Assembly (NCBI RefSeq): GCF_033962415.1
Contig: NZ_JAVIKH010000001.1
Coordinates: 1 to 64,000, forward strand
Direction: 5' to 3'
DNA length: 64,000 nt
Source: Candidatus Cetobacterium colombiensis
GTDB lineage: Bacteria; Fusobacteriota; Fusobacteriia; Fusobacteriales; Fusobacteriaceae
Numbering within the stretch: the first letter of the stretch is position 1; each line of letters starts with the position of its first letter. Both the position numbers and the translations under genes were made by a program. Below the pieces are notes generated by a model, which was not told the origin of the DNA, made no database searches, and was given only the letters and a program-made list of their open reading frames with translations. Shown piece by piece: positions 17,220 through 27,416 of this stretch.

Positions 17220-19681
17220 GTGCGACACGTTGCATAGTGAAAAGCTATGCCATGTTAATGACCGCTTAAAATATTAAGGGGAAATTAATAGAGAACTGTA
17301 TTTCTGAAAGATGGAATGAAGGAGTAACGTCCTGAAACGTCTTCCCTAATACTCCGATATGCGATTAGATTCTAACTAAATCTAATGGTATAAAGCTCGG
17401 TGAAGTCGATTGAGAAGTATCCCTAATACGACGCTAGTTGTAAGGAAATGCGAACCAGAGGTGGTCGAGATACTGATAGATCGGGGGTCGAATCTATATG
17501 GTGAGAATGATGTTAATCTGACGAACCTGCGAATGTACGGGTCTAAAACGCGATATAACAGAAATGTTATAACTACCAAAGAGTAGGGTAAGTGATGATG
17601 AGTAAGAATCGTTTCTATGAAAATCATTATATTGTTAAAGGCAATATCCAGCTTACAGGCTTAGAGCAGGCACCTAAGTAGATTCAATGATAAGAAGTAC
17701 GGAACGTGGAAAGCAAGACACAACAAAAGAAGCTTAGTTAGAGCGTTGGTGAATATAAGTAACTTAAAGAAAGTTATGAAGTTTCTTTAGTCTTGTGAGA
17801 GTAGGGGCACAGTACCAATGAAACCATGATAATAAGTGGTGGAGGGATAGCCCCAAGTCAATATTTTATAATTATTTTAATTTAGAATTAATAAGAAATG
17901 ATAGGAAGTCGAGACAATAAAACTATATGTAACAATAGTATAGTGGGCAACTTATGAAACTAATAGATAAAATTATATGTGAAAAGAATATAGCAATAGC
18001 AATTAGTAATTTAAAGAAAAATAAAGGAAGTAAAACACCAGGTATAGATGGTAATACAATACTAGATATAATTGAAAATAAGGAACAAATAATACAAAAA
18101 ATTAAGGTAGAATTAGGTGTGGGTTTATATAAACCATCATTAATTAAGCGAACAGAAATTCCAAAAGGAAATGGAAAAACTAGACCATTAGGAATTCCCA
18201 CGATATATGATAGAGTAGTTCAACAGTCAATAAAACAAATCTTAGAACCAATATTAGATAAGAAATTTCACGCGAATTCATTTGGATTTAGACCGAATCG
18301 AAGTGCAGAAAACGCGATAGCTTTAAATAATAATCTAATAAATAGAGGTAATCTATATTTTGTAGTAGATATTGATATTAAAAGTTTCTTTGATAATATA
18401 AATCATAATAAGTTAATAAAACAACTCTATAAAATTGGGATAAAAGAAGCTAAAATATTAAAACTAATTAAAGTTATGTTAAAATCTAATGTATTATTAC
18501 CTGATGGATCAATTATTAAAAGTATAAAAGGAACACCACAGGGTGGAGTGCTATCTCCATTATTAGCTAACGTAGTATTAAATGAGCTGGATTGGTGGAT
18601 TCATAGACAGTGGAGTGGGATAAAGACTCAACACGATTATGGAGCACAAAATCACAAAGAGAGAGCCTTGAAAAAAACGAAACTTATTGAAGTAAAGCTT
18701 GTGCGATATGCTGATGATTTCAAATTATTTTGTAGAAGTAGAAAAAATGCGGAAATAATGTTTTCATTAACTAAAAATTTTCTAAAAAAAAGGTTGAAAC
18801 TAGAGGTTTCGAGAGAAAAATCAAAAGTTATAAATTTGAAGAAAAAATCAAGTGAATTTCTTGGATTTAGAATAAAAGCAGTCAGAAATAAGAAGAAAAG
18901 AACTGCTAGAACTTGGATTTTAGAAAAGAGAAAGCATAAAATCTTGCAGAAGCTAAAGGAACAGATCAAAATTATACAAAAATATAAAAGTAAAGCTCAA
19001 GCAATTAAGTATAATGCTATGATTCTGGGAATTCAAAATTACTACAATATTGCTACAATGGTTAATATAGACCTTGGAAGGATAGGATATATCCTAACGA
19101 GGATTCTCAAAAACAGATTAGGAAAAGGTAACTACAAAAAAGATATATTATATGAGCGCAGGTATAGCAAATATAACTATAAAGTTTGGAATGTAAATAA
19201 AATAACATTGTTCACATTAGACGCATGTAAATTTAAAGTTCCAAAGCAATACTCTAAAAGAAAGAAAACTAGAATAGAAATTGACAGGTTATATAGATAT
19301 ACTGAGTTAGGTGATAAAAACTGGGAAGTGTTACGCGCTAAAGTCAGATACATGTATAATTCAAAATGTGCAGTCACGAATGAATACATAAATGGCAATA
19401 ATAACTTTCATATTCACCATATTATACCTCAAAAAAATGGAGGAAAAGATACGCTAGAAAACTTAATCCTATTAAAACCAGAAGTACACAGGGCACTTCA
19501 TAGCAAAAATGCTATTGAACACTATGAAGGCAATCAAACATATAAAATGTTATTAGAATCACTTTCTAAATATATATAATTAATAAAATATTGATGGAAC
19601 GCCGTATGCGGTGAAAGTCGCACGTACGGTGTGGTGCGGGGGAAAATCTGGAGATTATATCAAAGGATTACCTATCGCAAT
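17220..19681 (+). mobile_element. complete group II intron, copy 2, in rfbB
   Basis: The element is 2462 bp, from GTGCG at 17220 to CGCAAT at 19681, and appears identical to the copy at 2399. It sits at exactly the same position in rfbB. Bases 17220-17953 are intron RNA domains with no separate gene. Domain V lies around 19597-19636. Identity between the two regions starts at the 5' splice junction and runs 403 bp beyond the 3' junction into the acetyltransferase. Confidence 0.95.
17954..19579 (+). CDS. ltrA: group II intron reverse transcriptase/maturase, copy 2
   Basis: The 541-residue protein is identical to the one encoded at 3133. It has the reverse transcriptase core with YADD at 252-255, a maturase region, and an HNH nuclease (HIHHIIP at 486-492). 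It provides splicing help and mobility for its intron. Because the two copies are identical, either protein should serve either intron. It lies in the domain IV position of the intron at 17220-19681. Confidence 0.96.
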   Translation: MKLIDKIICEKNIAIAISNLKKNKGSKTPGIDGNTILDIIENKEQIIQKIKVELGVGLYKPSLIKRTEIPKGNGKTRPLGIPTIYDRVVQQSIKQILEPILDKKFHANSFGFRPNRSAENAIALNNNLINRGNLYFVVDIDIKSFFDNINHNKLIKQLYKIGIKEAKILKLIKVMLKSNVLLPDGSIIKSIKGTPQGGVLSPLLANVVLNELDWWIHRQWSGIKTQHDYGAQNHKERALKKTKLIEVKLVRYADDFKLFCRSRKNAEIMFSLTKNFLKKRLKLEVSREKSKVINLKKKSSEFLGFRIKAVRNKKKRTARTWILEKRKHKILQKLKEQIKIIQKYKSKAQAIKYNAMILGIQNYYNIATMVNIDLGRIGYILTRILKNRLGKGNYKKDILYERRYSKYNYKVWNVNKITLFTLDACKFKVPKQYSKRKKTRIEIDRLYRYTELGDKNWEVLRAKVRYMYNSKCAVTNEYINGNNNFHIHHIIPQKNGGKDTLENLILLKPEVHRALHSKNAIEHYEGNQTYKMLLESLSKYI

Positions 19682-19851
19682 CCATTGATCCAACTAAGAT
19701 AGTAACAGAACTTGGGTGGTATCCAGAAACTCCATTTACAGAGGGAATCGAAAAAACAATTAGATGGTATTTAGATAACCAAGAATGGGTAGCAGAGGTT
19801 GCCTCTGGAGATTATCAAAAATATTATGATGAGATGTATAAAGAGAGATAG
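19682..19851 (+). CDS. rfbB: rfbB copy 2, 3' exon
   Basis: These 170 bp encode the C-terminal 56 residues of dTDP-glucose 4,6-dehydratase and end in TAG at 19849-19851, immediately before the ATG of the second acetyltransferase. The sequence is identical to 4861-5030. It is expressed as part of rfbB only after intron removal. Confidence 0.92.
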
Positions 19852-20484
19852 ATGTATAGAAAATTAAAAAGTTATTTAGCTTTATATTTATTTAAAAAAA
19901 AGTGGAGAAGTCAAAATAAGCATAATCAAATAACCCCGATTAATAAATTTCCTTTAGAAAAAGTAAAAGTTGGAAAATACTCGTATGGTCCAATAGATGT
20001 AAGAAGCTGGGGAAGTTCTGAAGAGGGATTAGAAATAGGTAATTATGTATCAATAGCTTCAGGAGTAAAATTTATTTTGGGTGGAAATCATGAAATAAAT
20101 ACATTTACAACTTATCCATTTAAATCAAGAGTATTTAAAGGGAAAATAAAAAGTCAAACTAAAAATTCAAGCAATGGAAAAATAATATTAAAAGATGATG
20201 TTTGGATAGGTATGGATTCTACACTTATTTCAGGAATTACTATAGGTCAAGGAGCAATAATAGCAGCTGGAAGTTTTGTAACTAAGGATGTTTTACCATA
20301 TTCAATTGTAGGTGGAAATCCGGCCAAGATAATAAAATATAGATACTCAAAAGAAATAATAGATGAAATGATAAAGATAGATTGGTCTTCTATTGATGAA
20401 AATAAAATAAAAGATATAAAAGAAGAACTATATCAACCCTTAAATTTAGAATTATTAAAAAAAATAAAAAAAAATTTATTATAA
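19852..20484 (+). CDS. left-handed beta-helix O-acetyltransferase, copy 2
   Basis: The 210-residue CatB-type acetyltransferase has hexapeptide repeats, the putative catalytic His80 in GGNH, and a [12 protein letters not shown] end block. Residues 1-90 match the protein at 5031 exactly and the DNA is identical to 20084. After TTYPFK the central loop (SRVFKGKIKSQTKNSSNGK) and the rest differ. The gene therefore looks like a chimera made by recombination at a shared 5' end. The acceptor sugar may differ from that of copy 1. Confidence 0.85.
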   Translation: MYRKLKSYLALYLFKKKWRSQNKHNQITPINKFPLEKVKVGKYSYGPIDVRSWGSSEEGLEIGNYVSIASGVKFILGGNHEINTFTTYPFKSRVFKGKIKSQTKNSSNGKIILKDDVWIGMDSTLISGITIGQGAIIAAGSFVTKDVLPYSIVGGNPAKIIKYRYSKEIIDEMIKIDWSSIDENKIKDIKEELYQPLNLELLKKIKKNLL

Positions 20485-20515
20485 ATTTAATAAAATTAGG
20501 CGGTATTGAATTTAA

Positions 20516-21472
20516 ATGAAAGAAAATTATAAAAATCCAATGGTTAGTATAATAATACCTACTTATAAAAGAGAAACTTTAATAAAAAAAGCAATAGAGA
20601 ATTTAAAAAAACAAACATATAAGAATTTAGAGATAATAGTGGTAAATGATAATGGAATAGAAAATAATAATTGTAAAGAAAGAACTTATTTAGAAATAAA
20701 AAGTTATTTAGATAAAAAAGAAATAGTGTATATAGAATTAGAAAATAATTTAGGTGGAGCACTAGCTAGAAATAAAGGAATTGAAATAGCGAAAGGTAAG
20801 TATATTAGTTTCTTTGATGATGATGATGAATATCATCCAGATAAAATAAAGTTACAAGTAGAGAATTTTGAAAAAATACAAGACAATAATATAGCTTTTA
20901 TAAAAAGTGAAATGGATTTGAAATTAGATGGAAAAATTATTTCAACGACAAAAACTAAAAAATACTTTGAAGGGAATTTACTAAAAAATCATATTTTAAA
21001 TTTACATGGAATAGTTGGAACGATAAGTTTTCTATTTAGAACAGATGTTTTAAAAGAAGTAAATGGATTCTCAAAAGTTTCTATAAGACAAGAGTATATG
21101 TTGATTTTAAAAATTTTATTAAAAGGCTATAAAGGAATTCACTTGGACAAAAATTTAGTAACTTTAAATTGTACAGGTGAGAGTATAACAAGAACTAAAA
21201 ATGAAAAAAAAGTAAAGTGTATGGAAAAAGTTTTGACAACAAGGTTAACCTGTACAAAATTAACAAAAAAAGAAAAAAAGTTTATATTAAAAAATCATTA
21301 TTTAGATTTAGCTGAATGGTATTGTTTTTATAAAAAAACAAAATGCTTAAAATATTCTTTTTTAGGTTTTCAATTAAATAAAAATATAATTATAAGTCTG
21401 TTTAAAATAAATTTAAAAAATATATTTCAAAATTATTATTTAAGGCTTAGAAAATTAAAAAAAGGTTACTAA
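20516..21472 (+). CDS. family 2 glycosyltransferase
   Basis: The 318-residue protein has an N-terminal GT-A domain: [19 protein letters not shown] from residue 9, VVNDNG at 42-47, and an aspartate cluster [12 protein letters not shown] (99-110) as the likely nucleotide-sugar/metal site. It should add one sugar to the O-unit in the cytoplasm. It stands between the second acetyltransferase and ugd, so a UDP-hexuronic acid donor is possible but unproven. The RBS is weak (AGGCGG at a long spacing). Confidence 0.8.
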   Translation: MKENYKNPMVSIIIPTYKRETLIKKAIENLKKQTYKNLEIIVVNDNGIENNNCKERTYLEIKSYLDKKEIVYIELENNLGGALARNKGIEIAKGKYISFFDDDDEYHPDKIKLQVENFEKIQDNNIAFIKSEMDLKLDGKIISTTKTKKYFEGNLLKNHILNLHGIVGTISFLFRTDVLKEVNGFSKVSIRQEYMLILKILLKGYKGIHLDKNLVTLNCTGESITRTKNEKKVKCMEKVLTTRLTCTKLTKKEKKFILKNHYLDLAEWYCFYKKTKCLKYSFLGFQLNKNIIISLFKINLKNIFQNYYLRLRKLKKGY

Positions 21473-21485
21473 GGAGAATTTACTT

Positions 21486-22652
21486 ATGAAGATAACTATA
21501 GCAGGAACTGGGTATGTGGGATTATCTAATGCAATACTTTTAGCTCAAGATAATGAGGTAGTGGCATTAGATATAATTCCTGAAAAAGTAGAAATGATTA
21601 ATAATAAAATTTCACCTATTGTAGATAAAGAGATAAGTGAATATTTAAAAATGAAAGAGCTTAATTTAAAGGCAACAACGGATAAAAGTTTAGCATATAA
21701 AGATGCAGAGTTTGTTGTGATAGCAACACCTACAGATTATGATCCAAATAAAAATTATTTTAATACAAATAGTGTAGAAGCAGTTATTAAAGATGTGATG
21801 GAGATAAATCCTGAGGCAACTATGATAATTAAATCAACTGTACCTGTTGGATATACAGATAGAATAAAAAAGGAGTTAGGAATAGAAAATATAATATTTT
21901 CTCCAGAGTTTTTAAGAGAGGGAAAAGCTCTTTATGATAATTTATATCCAAGTAGAATAATAATTGGAGAAAAATCAGAGCGTGCAGAAAAATTTGCAAA
22001 CTTGTTAAAAGAAGGAGCTGAAAAAAAAGAGATTCCTACATTATATATGGATAGTACTGAAGCAGAAGCTGTAAAATTATTTTCAAATACATATTTAGCT
22101 TTAAGAGTAGCATATTTTAATGAGTTAGATACATACTCTGAAATAAGAGGCTTAAATACAAAGGATATAATAGAAGGAGTAGGACTTGATCCAAGAATAG
22201 GTTCTCACTATAATAATCCATCATTTGGATATGGTGGCTACTGTTTGCCAAAGGATACAAAGCAACTTCGTGCAAACTATTCAGATGTTCCTAATGATTT
22301 AATAAATGCAATAGTTGATGCGAATACAACTAGAAAAGATCATATAGCAGATTCTATTTTAAGAAAAAATCCTAAAGTAGTTGGAATATATAGATTAACT
22401 ATGAAAACAGATTCTGACAATTTCCGTGCTTCATCTATTCAAGGGGTAATGAAGAGAATAAAAGCTAAAGGAATAGAAGTTGTAATATATGAACCAGTAA
22501 TAAAAGACGAGACTTTCTTTAACTCAAGAGTAATAAAAAACTTTGAAGAGTTTAAATCTATAAGTGATGTAATAGTTAGCAATAGATTAAGTGAAGAATT
22601 AAAAGATGTGGAAGAAAAAGTATATACTAGAGATTTATATGGGAGAGATTAA
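21486..22652 (+). CDS. ugd: UDP-glucose 6-dehydrogenase
   Basis: Ugd oxidises UDP-glucose to UDP-glucuronate with two NAD+. The 388-residue protein has the NAD motif [18 protein letters not shown], the FSPEFLREG block, and the catalytic cysteine in [16 protein letters not shown]. The length is in the usual range for the short Ugd form. UDP-glucose would come from GalU (26535) in the same locus. A strong hairpin terminator follows, so it closes a transcription unit. Confidence 0.95.
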   Translation: MKITIAGTGYVGLSNAILLAQDNEVVALDIIPEKVEMINNKISPIVDKEISEYLKMKELNLKATTDKSLAYKDAEFVVIATPTDYDPNKNYFNTNSVEAVIKDVMEINPEATMIIKSTVPVGYTDRIKKELGIENIIFSPEFLREGKALYDNLYPSRIIIGEKSERAEKFANLLKEGAEKKEIPTLYMDSTEAEAVKLFSNTYLALRVAYFNELDTYSEIRGLNTKDIIEGVGLDPRIGSHYNNPSFGYGGYCLPKDTKQLRANYSDVPNDLINAIVDANTTRKDHIADSILRKNPKVVGIYRLTMKTDSDNFRASSIQGVMKRIKAKGIEVVIYEPVIKDETFFNSRVIKNFEEFKSISDVIVSNRLSEELKDVEEKVYTRDLYGRD

Positions 22653-22679
22653 GGTTAGTTAAAGCTAACCTTATTTTTT
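22651..22679 (+). terminator. rho-independent terminator after ugd
   Basis: AGGTTAG and CTAACCT form a 7-8 bp stem with a short loop, followed by TTATTTTTTA. It directly follows the ugd stop codon and precedes the second flippase gene. Confidence 0.85.
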
Positions 22680-22693
22680 AGAAAGGATAAATT

Positions 22694-24148
22694 ATGTCAA
22701 ATTTAACAAAAAATTATTTATATAATATAGTGAGTTTGCTAACAGGAGTATTATTTCCGTTTATAACATTTCCATATATTTCTAGAATTTTAATGCCTGA
22801 GTACTTAGGAAAAATATCTTTTGTGCAATCTTTAACAAATTATTTTATAACCTTAGCACTATTAGGAATACCAGCATATGGAATAAGAGAATTATCTAGA
22901 GCAAAGGTTTCCCAAGATAAAAGAGAATTTTCTAAAAATTTTACAGAACTGTTAGTAATTTCTTTAGTAATGAGTATAGTTTCGTTTTTATTATTTTTCA
23001 GTATAATTATGATAAGTCAAAAATTAAATGATGTAAAAGAATTATTATATATTTATTCTTTTCAAGTAATATTTGCCTTTCTTAATTTAGATTATTTTTT
23101 TATAGCTTTAGAAAAACATAAAAGAAGAACTATGAGAAGTGTTATCTTAAGATTTATATCCTTAGCATTAATTCTTATTTTAGTAAAAAAACCAACTGAT
23201 TACATAAAATATGGATTTATTTTGGTTTTTCCAGAGCTATTAGCTAGAATAATAGATATTTATCTATGTAAAGATTACATAGACTTAAATATAAGGAAAC
23301 TAAATTTAAAGAAACATTTTAAACCATTGTTTACAATATTTTTATATGTATTTTCAGTGGGGATATATGTAAATTTAGATGCTACTATGTTGGGAATCAT
23401 GAAAACAGAAACAGAAGTGGGACTTTATACAACGGGCAGTAAATTAGTTAGAATGGTAATTCCAATAATGAGTGTACTGGGAACTGTTATGGCTCCTAAA
23501 ATTATTGGTTACATAAAAAATAAAGATAAAGATAAAATTTATGATACTATGGATAAATTTATGGATTTTAATATTATTCTGGGAATACCAGCGACATTTT
23601 TAATGATATATCTATCTAAAGATATAATATTATTAATATCGGGAGATAAATTTATAGATTCAAATTTAACTATGAAGATAATTTCAGCAATAATAATATT
23701 TTTACCAGTAGGAACTTTTTTTGGAGGACAGCTACTATTACCAAATGATAAAGAAAAATTAGTTTTTAAAGTAGCTATAACTGGAATGATTTTTAATGTT
23801 ATTTTTAACTTTATATTAATCCCTAAATTTTCCATAGAAGGTGCTGCCTTTGCTACTGCTTTTACAGAAATATTAATATGTTTATATAGAGGATATGAAG
23901 TGAAAAAAATATATCCAGATTATATTTTTTTTAGTAAAGAAAGATTGAATTATATGGGATTAGGATTGGGAGCTTTTTTATGTATATTTCTGTTGAAAAA
24001 TATGATAACGGAAAACTCTCTTTATAATATAATATTTTTTAGTTCAATATATGGAGTTATATATTTTGGAGGATTATTACTATTAAAAGATAAAAATATA
24101 ACTACAATATTAAAAAAAATAAAAGTTAAAAAGGAAAGTGTTTTATGA
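22694..24148 (+). CDS. wzx: polysaccharide flippase (Wzx), second of two
   Basis: The 484-residue membrane protein has about 12-14 hydrophobic helices. Its N-terminus (NYLYNIVSLLTGVLFPFITF, then PYISRIL) is characteristic of Wzx-type oligosaccharide flippases of the RfbX branch. It should export a lipid-linked repeat unit. It overlaps the acyltransferase start by 4 bp. It is not closely similar to the flippase at 12563, so the locus holds two distinct exporters. Confidence 0.87.
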   Translation: MSNLTKNYLYNIVSLLTGVLFPFITFPYISRILMPEYLGKISFVQSLTNYFITLALLGIPAYGIRELSRAKVSQDKREFSKNFTELLVISLVMSIVSFLLFFSIIMISQKLNDVKELLYIYSFQVIFAFLNLDYFFIALEKHKRRTMRSVILRFISLALILILVKKPTDYIKYGFILVFPELLARIIDIYLCKDYIDLNIRKLNLKKHFKPLFTIFLYVFSVGIYVNLDATMLGIMKTETEVGLYTTGSKLVRMVIPIMSVLGTVMAPKIIGYIKNKDKDKIYDTMDKFMDFNIILGIPATFLMIYLSKDIILLISGDKFIDSNLTMKIISAIIIFLPVGTFFGGQLLLPNDKEKLVFKVAITGMIFNVIFNFILIPKFSIEGAAFATAFTEILICLYRGYEVKKIYPDYIFFSKERLNYMGLGLGAFLCIFLLKNMITENSLYNIIFFSSIYGVIYFGGLLLLKDKNITTILKKIKVKKESVL

Positions 24149-25135
24149 CTAGAGATATAAAAATAGATTTTATAAGAGCTATAGGCATAAGTTTAATTAT
24201 ACTAGCACATGTATCACCACCTAATTGGTTATTTCAGCTTAGAAATTTTGATGTGCCTTTGATGGTTATTTTATCAGGCTATTTATATTCTAAAAAAAAT
24301 AATCAAAATAATAAATTTAGTTTATCTTATGTAGTTAAAAGATTTAAACGATTAGTTTTTCCAGTTTGGCTTTTTTTGTCAATATTATTTGTAGGCATAT
24401 TTTTTTATCAACCGCAAATGATAACGTTAAAATTATTAATAACAAGTTTTGGTTTATATAGTGGAATAGGATATGTGTGGATAATAAGAGTTTATTTAAT
24501 AATAGCTTTATTTGGTGAAGCTTTAAGTAAGTTAATAAATAAAAGACTATCTATCTATTTATTTATTTATTTATTTATTATATGAGGTTTTATGCAAAGT
24601 AAAAATATCAAATATTAAATTAGACCTTATTTTTGAAGATTTAATTTTAGTAAGTATTGGATATTTATTATTATTTTGTTATGGTGTTATATTTGAAAGT
24701 TTAAAAATAAAAAAATTAAAGATTATAACAGGGATTTGTTTTGGTATTTTGTGTTATAAATTTTTAATAAATAAAGGATTAAGTTTACAAGATTATAAAT
24801 ATCCACCAAGAACTTATTATTTTTATTATGCAATATTAATGTTTAATATAATTTTTTATTTAAAAAAATATTTATGTGAAAAAAAATTAAAGAGAATGAA
24901 AATAATAGATTTTATAGGAAAATCAACAATGTGGATTTATTTATGGCATATTCCTTTTGTATTATTTATAACTTTATTAAATAAAAAAGGAATAGAAATG
25001 AATTATATGTTGAATTATATTTTTGTTTTTGGAGGAGCTTTGATATTAACAATATTACAAAATAAAGTTGTAAATTTTGTATTTAGAAAAGAAAATGAAA
25101 AAAATAAAAATATTAGAGAGATTTTACTTGGATAA
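24145..25135 (+). pseudogene. membrane acyltransferase (acyltransferase 3 type) split by a frameshift at a tetranucleotide repeat
   Basis: The first part (24145-24585, 146 residues) starts like acyltransferase-3 O-acetylases: RDIKIDFIRAIGISLIILAH, with the catalytic-type histidine, then multiple membrane helices. It stops at TGA just after a (TATC)2(TATT)6 tract. The +1 frame is open without a stop from the repeat to 25135, including IDFIGKSTMWIYLWHIPFVL, a typical C-terminal block of the family. Losing one 4-bp unit or gaining two would join both parts into one 328-residue protein of normal size. It looks like a phase-variable O-acetyltransferase in the OFF state. An assembly or read error at the repeat is the alternative. 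Confidence 0.8.
24548..24579 (+). repeat. tetranucleotide tract (TATC)2(TATT)6
   Basis: Two TATC units are followed by six perfect TATT units inside the acyltransferase reading frame. The frame breaks at TGA 24583-24585 just downstream. Slipped-strand mispairing at such tracts changes length by 4 bp and so toggles the frame. Confidence 0.88.
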
Positions 25136-25162
25136 AATTATGAAAAATTAGGGGAAATTAAA

Positions 25163-26521
25163 ATGAGAAAATATTTTGGAACAGATGGAATAAGAGGAGA
25201 AGCTAATAAGGAATTAACAGTGGAGTTAGCTTTAAGATTAGGATATGCATTAGGATATACTTTAAAAAAGCAACACTGTAATGAAAAAAGAATAAAAGTA
25301 ATAATGGGATCAGATACAAGAAGATCTGGATATATGTTAAGATCTGCTTTAAGCGCTGGATTAAATGCAATGGGAATAAATATTGATTTTGTTGGAGTTA
25401 TACCAACTCCTGGAGTTGCGTATTTAACTGAAAAAAGTACTGCAAAAGCAGGGATAATGATATCAGCTTCTCATAATCCTGCAAAAGATAATGGAATAAA
25501 AATATTTTGGGAAGATGGATATAAACTTCCAGATGATGTAGAACTTGAGATAGAGAAATTAATGGATAATGTTGATGAAATAACAAAGGATTTACCTGCT
25601 GGAGATGAAGTGGGAAGATTTACATATGCAGAAGATGAGTATTATATCTATAGAGATCATGTTATATCAACAGTAGCTGGAGATTTTTCAGGAATGAAAA
25701 TAATATTAGATGCAGCTAATGGATCAGCTTATAGAGTAGCAAAAGAAGTATTTTTAGCTTTAGGAGCAGAGATAGTAATAATAAATGATGCTCCAAACGG
25801 TAAAAATATAAATGTAAAATGTGGATCAACACATCCAGAGATTTTATCTAAAGTTGTTATAGGTTATGAAGCTGATTTAGGATTAGCTTATGATGGAGAT
25901 GCAGACAGACTAATTGCAGTAGATAAAAATGGAAATATAATAGATGGAGATAAGATTATAGCTGTACTAGCTTTAGGAATGAAAAATAGAGATGAGTTAA
26001 AAAGGAATCAAGTTGTTACAACAGTAATGAGTAACATGGGATTCCAAGATTATTTATCAAATAAAGGTATAGAGCTTATAAGAGCCAATGTGGGAGATAG
26101 ATACGTTCTTGAAAAGATGAAAGAATTAAAAATAAATATTGGTGGAGAACAATCAGGTCATATAATATTATCAGATTTTGGAACTACTGGAGATGGAGTC
26201 TTAACATCAGTGAAACTAGTTGAAGCTATAAGAGATTCGGGAAAATCATTAGATGAATTAGTTAGCGAAATTGTAGATTGGCCACAATTATTAATAAATG
26301 TTAGAGTAGATAATACTAAAAAAAATCTATGGAATAAGAATGAAGTAATAGTTGATTACATAGGAGAAAAAGAAAAAGAGATGGCAGGATTAGGAAGAGT
26401 ATTAGTAAGAACATCAGGAACTGAGCCTATCGTAAGAGTAATGGTTGAAGGTAAAGAGATGTCAACTGTTGAAAGAGTAGCAAAAGAGATTGCTGCTGTA
26501 GTTGAAAAAGAGTTAGTTTAG
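25163..26521 (+). CDS. glmM: phosphoglucosamine mutase
   Basis: GlmM interconverts glucosamine-6-phosphate and glucosamine-1-phosphate on the way to UDP-GlcNAc. The 452-residue protein shows the family start KYFGTDGIRGEANKELT, the phosphoserine loop SASHNP with Ser103, the metal-binding DGDADR loop, and the GEQSGH sugar-binding block. The C-terminal RTSGTEP phosphate-binding loop is present. The length is normal. An RBS (AGGGGAAA) precedes the ATG, and galU follows 13 bp later. Confidence 0.97.
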   Translation: MRKYFGTDGIRGEANKELTVELALRLGYALGYTLKKQHCNEKRIKVIMGSDTRRSGYMLRSALSAGLNAMGINIDFVGVIPTPGVAYLTEKSTAKAGIMISASHNPAKDNGIKIFWEDGYKLPDDVELEIEKLMDNVDEITKDLPAGDEVGRFTYAEDEYYIYRDHVISTVAGDFSGMKIILDAANGSAYRVAKEVFLALGAEIVIINDAPNGKNINVKCGSTHPEILSKVVIGYEADLGLAYDGDADRLIAVDKNGNIIDGDKIIAVLALGMKNRDELKRNQVVTTVMSNMGFQDYLSNKGIELIRANVGDRYVLEKMKELKINIGGEQSGHIILSDFGTTGDGVLTSVKLVEAIRDSGKSLDELVSEIVDWPQLLINVRVDNTKKNLWNKNEVIVDYIGEKEKEMAGLGRVLVRTSGTEPIVRVMVEGKEMSTVERVAKEIAAVVEKELV

Positions 26522-26534
26522 GGGGCGAAAAGCT

Positions 26535-27410
26535 ATGAAAAAAGTAACAAAAGCAGTTATACCTGCAGCAGGATTAGGGACTAGAGTGTTACCTGCAACA
26601 AAGGCCCAACCCAAAGAGATGTTGGTCATTGTTGATAAACCTTCACTTCAATATATTGTTGAAGAACTTGTAGAATCAGGTATTGAAGATATATTAATAG
26701 TGACTGGAAGAAATAAAAACTCTATAGAGGATCACTTTGATCACTCTTTTGAGTTAGAGAACACATTAGCAAAACATGGAAAAGATGAGCTACTAGAAAA
26801 AGTAGAGACTATTCATGGAATGGCAAACATATATTATGTTAGACAAAACCATCCATTAGGATTAGGTCATGCTATATTAAAGGCAAAATCTTTTATAGGA
26901 GATGATCCATTTGTTATAGCTCTTGGAGATGACATTATGTACAATCCAGAGAAAGAGGTAACAAAACAACTTATCGAAAAATATAAAGAGTATGGTCACT
27001 CTGTAATTGGAGTTCAAGAGGTAGATCCTAAAGATGTATCAAAGTATGGAGTTATAAAACCAATAAAAGAGTTAGATTCTAAAACTGTTATTATGACTGA
27101 TTTTGTGGAAAAACCAAAGTTAGAAGAAGCACCATCATTAAAGGCTTGTTTAGGGAGATACCTATTAACTGCTGATGTATTCCAATATCTAGAGAATACA
27201 GCTCCAGGTGCTGGTGGAGAGATTCAACTTACAGATGGAATTTTAGCTATGATAAATGATAACAAAAGAGTTTTAGCCTATGACTTTGATGGTACAAGGT
27301 ATGATATAGGGCATAAGATCGGACTATTAAAGGCCAATATAGAGTTTGGACTACGTAATCGTGAGACAAGTGAAGATCTAAAAGAGTATTTAAAAAGTAT
27401 AAATATTTAA
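26535..27410 (+). CDS. galU: UTP-glucose-1-phosphate uridylyltransferase
   Basis: GalU makes UDP-glucose, the substrate of the Ugd encoded upstream. The 291-residue protein has KAVIPAAGLGTRVLPATKAQ, EMLVIVDKPSLQYIVEE and the VEKP block, all normal for bacterial GalU. An RBS (GGGGGCGAAAAG) precedes the ATG. The gene is the last of the surface-glycan locus and is followed by a strong terminator. Confidence 0.97.
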   Translation: MKKVTKAVIPAAGLGTRVLPATKAQPKEMLVIVDKPSLQYIVEELVESGIEDILIVTGRNKNSIEDHFDHSFELENTLAKHGKDELLEKVETIHGMANIYYVRQNHPLGLGHAILKAKSFIGDDPFVIALGDDIMYNPEKEVTKQLIEKYKEYGHSVIGVQEVDPKDVSKYGVIKPIKELDSKTVIMTDFVEKPKLEEAPSLKACLGRYLLTADVFQYLENTAPGAGGEIQLTDGILAMINDNKRVLAYDFDGTRYDIGHKIGLLKANIEFGLRNRETSEDLKEYLKSINI

Positions 27411-27416
27411 CAAAAT

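Noticed and set aside
24749-25135. Separate 128-residue gene after the acyltransferase start
   Set aside because: The frame is open back to the TATT repeat and encodes the C-terminal part of the same membrane acyltransferase, with no RBS before the internal ATG.
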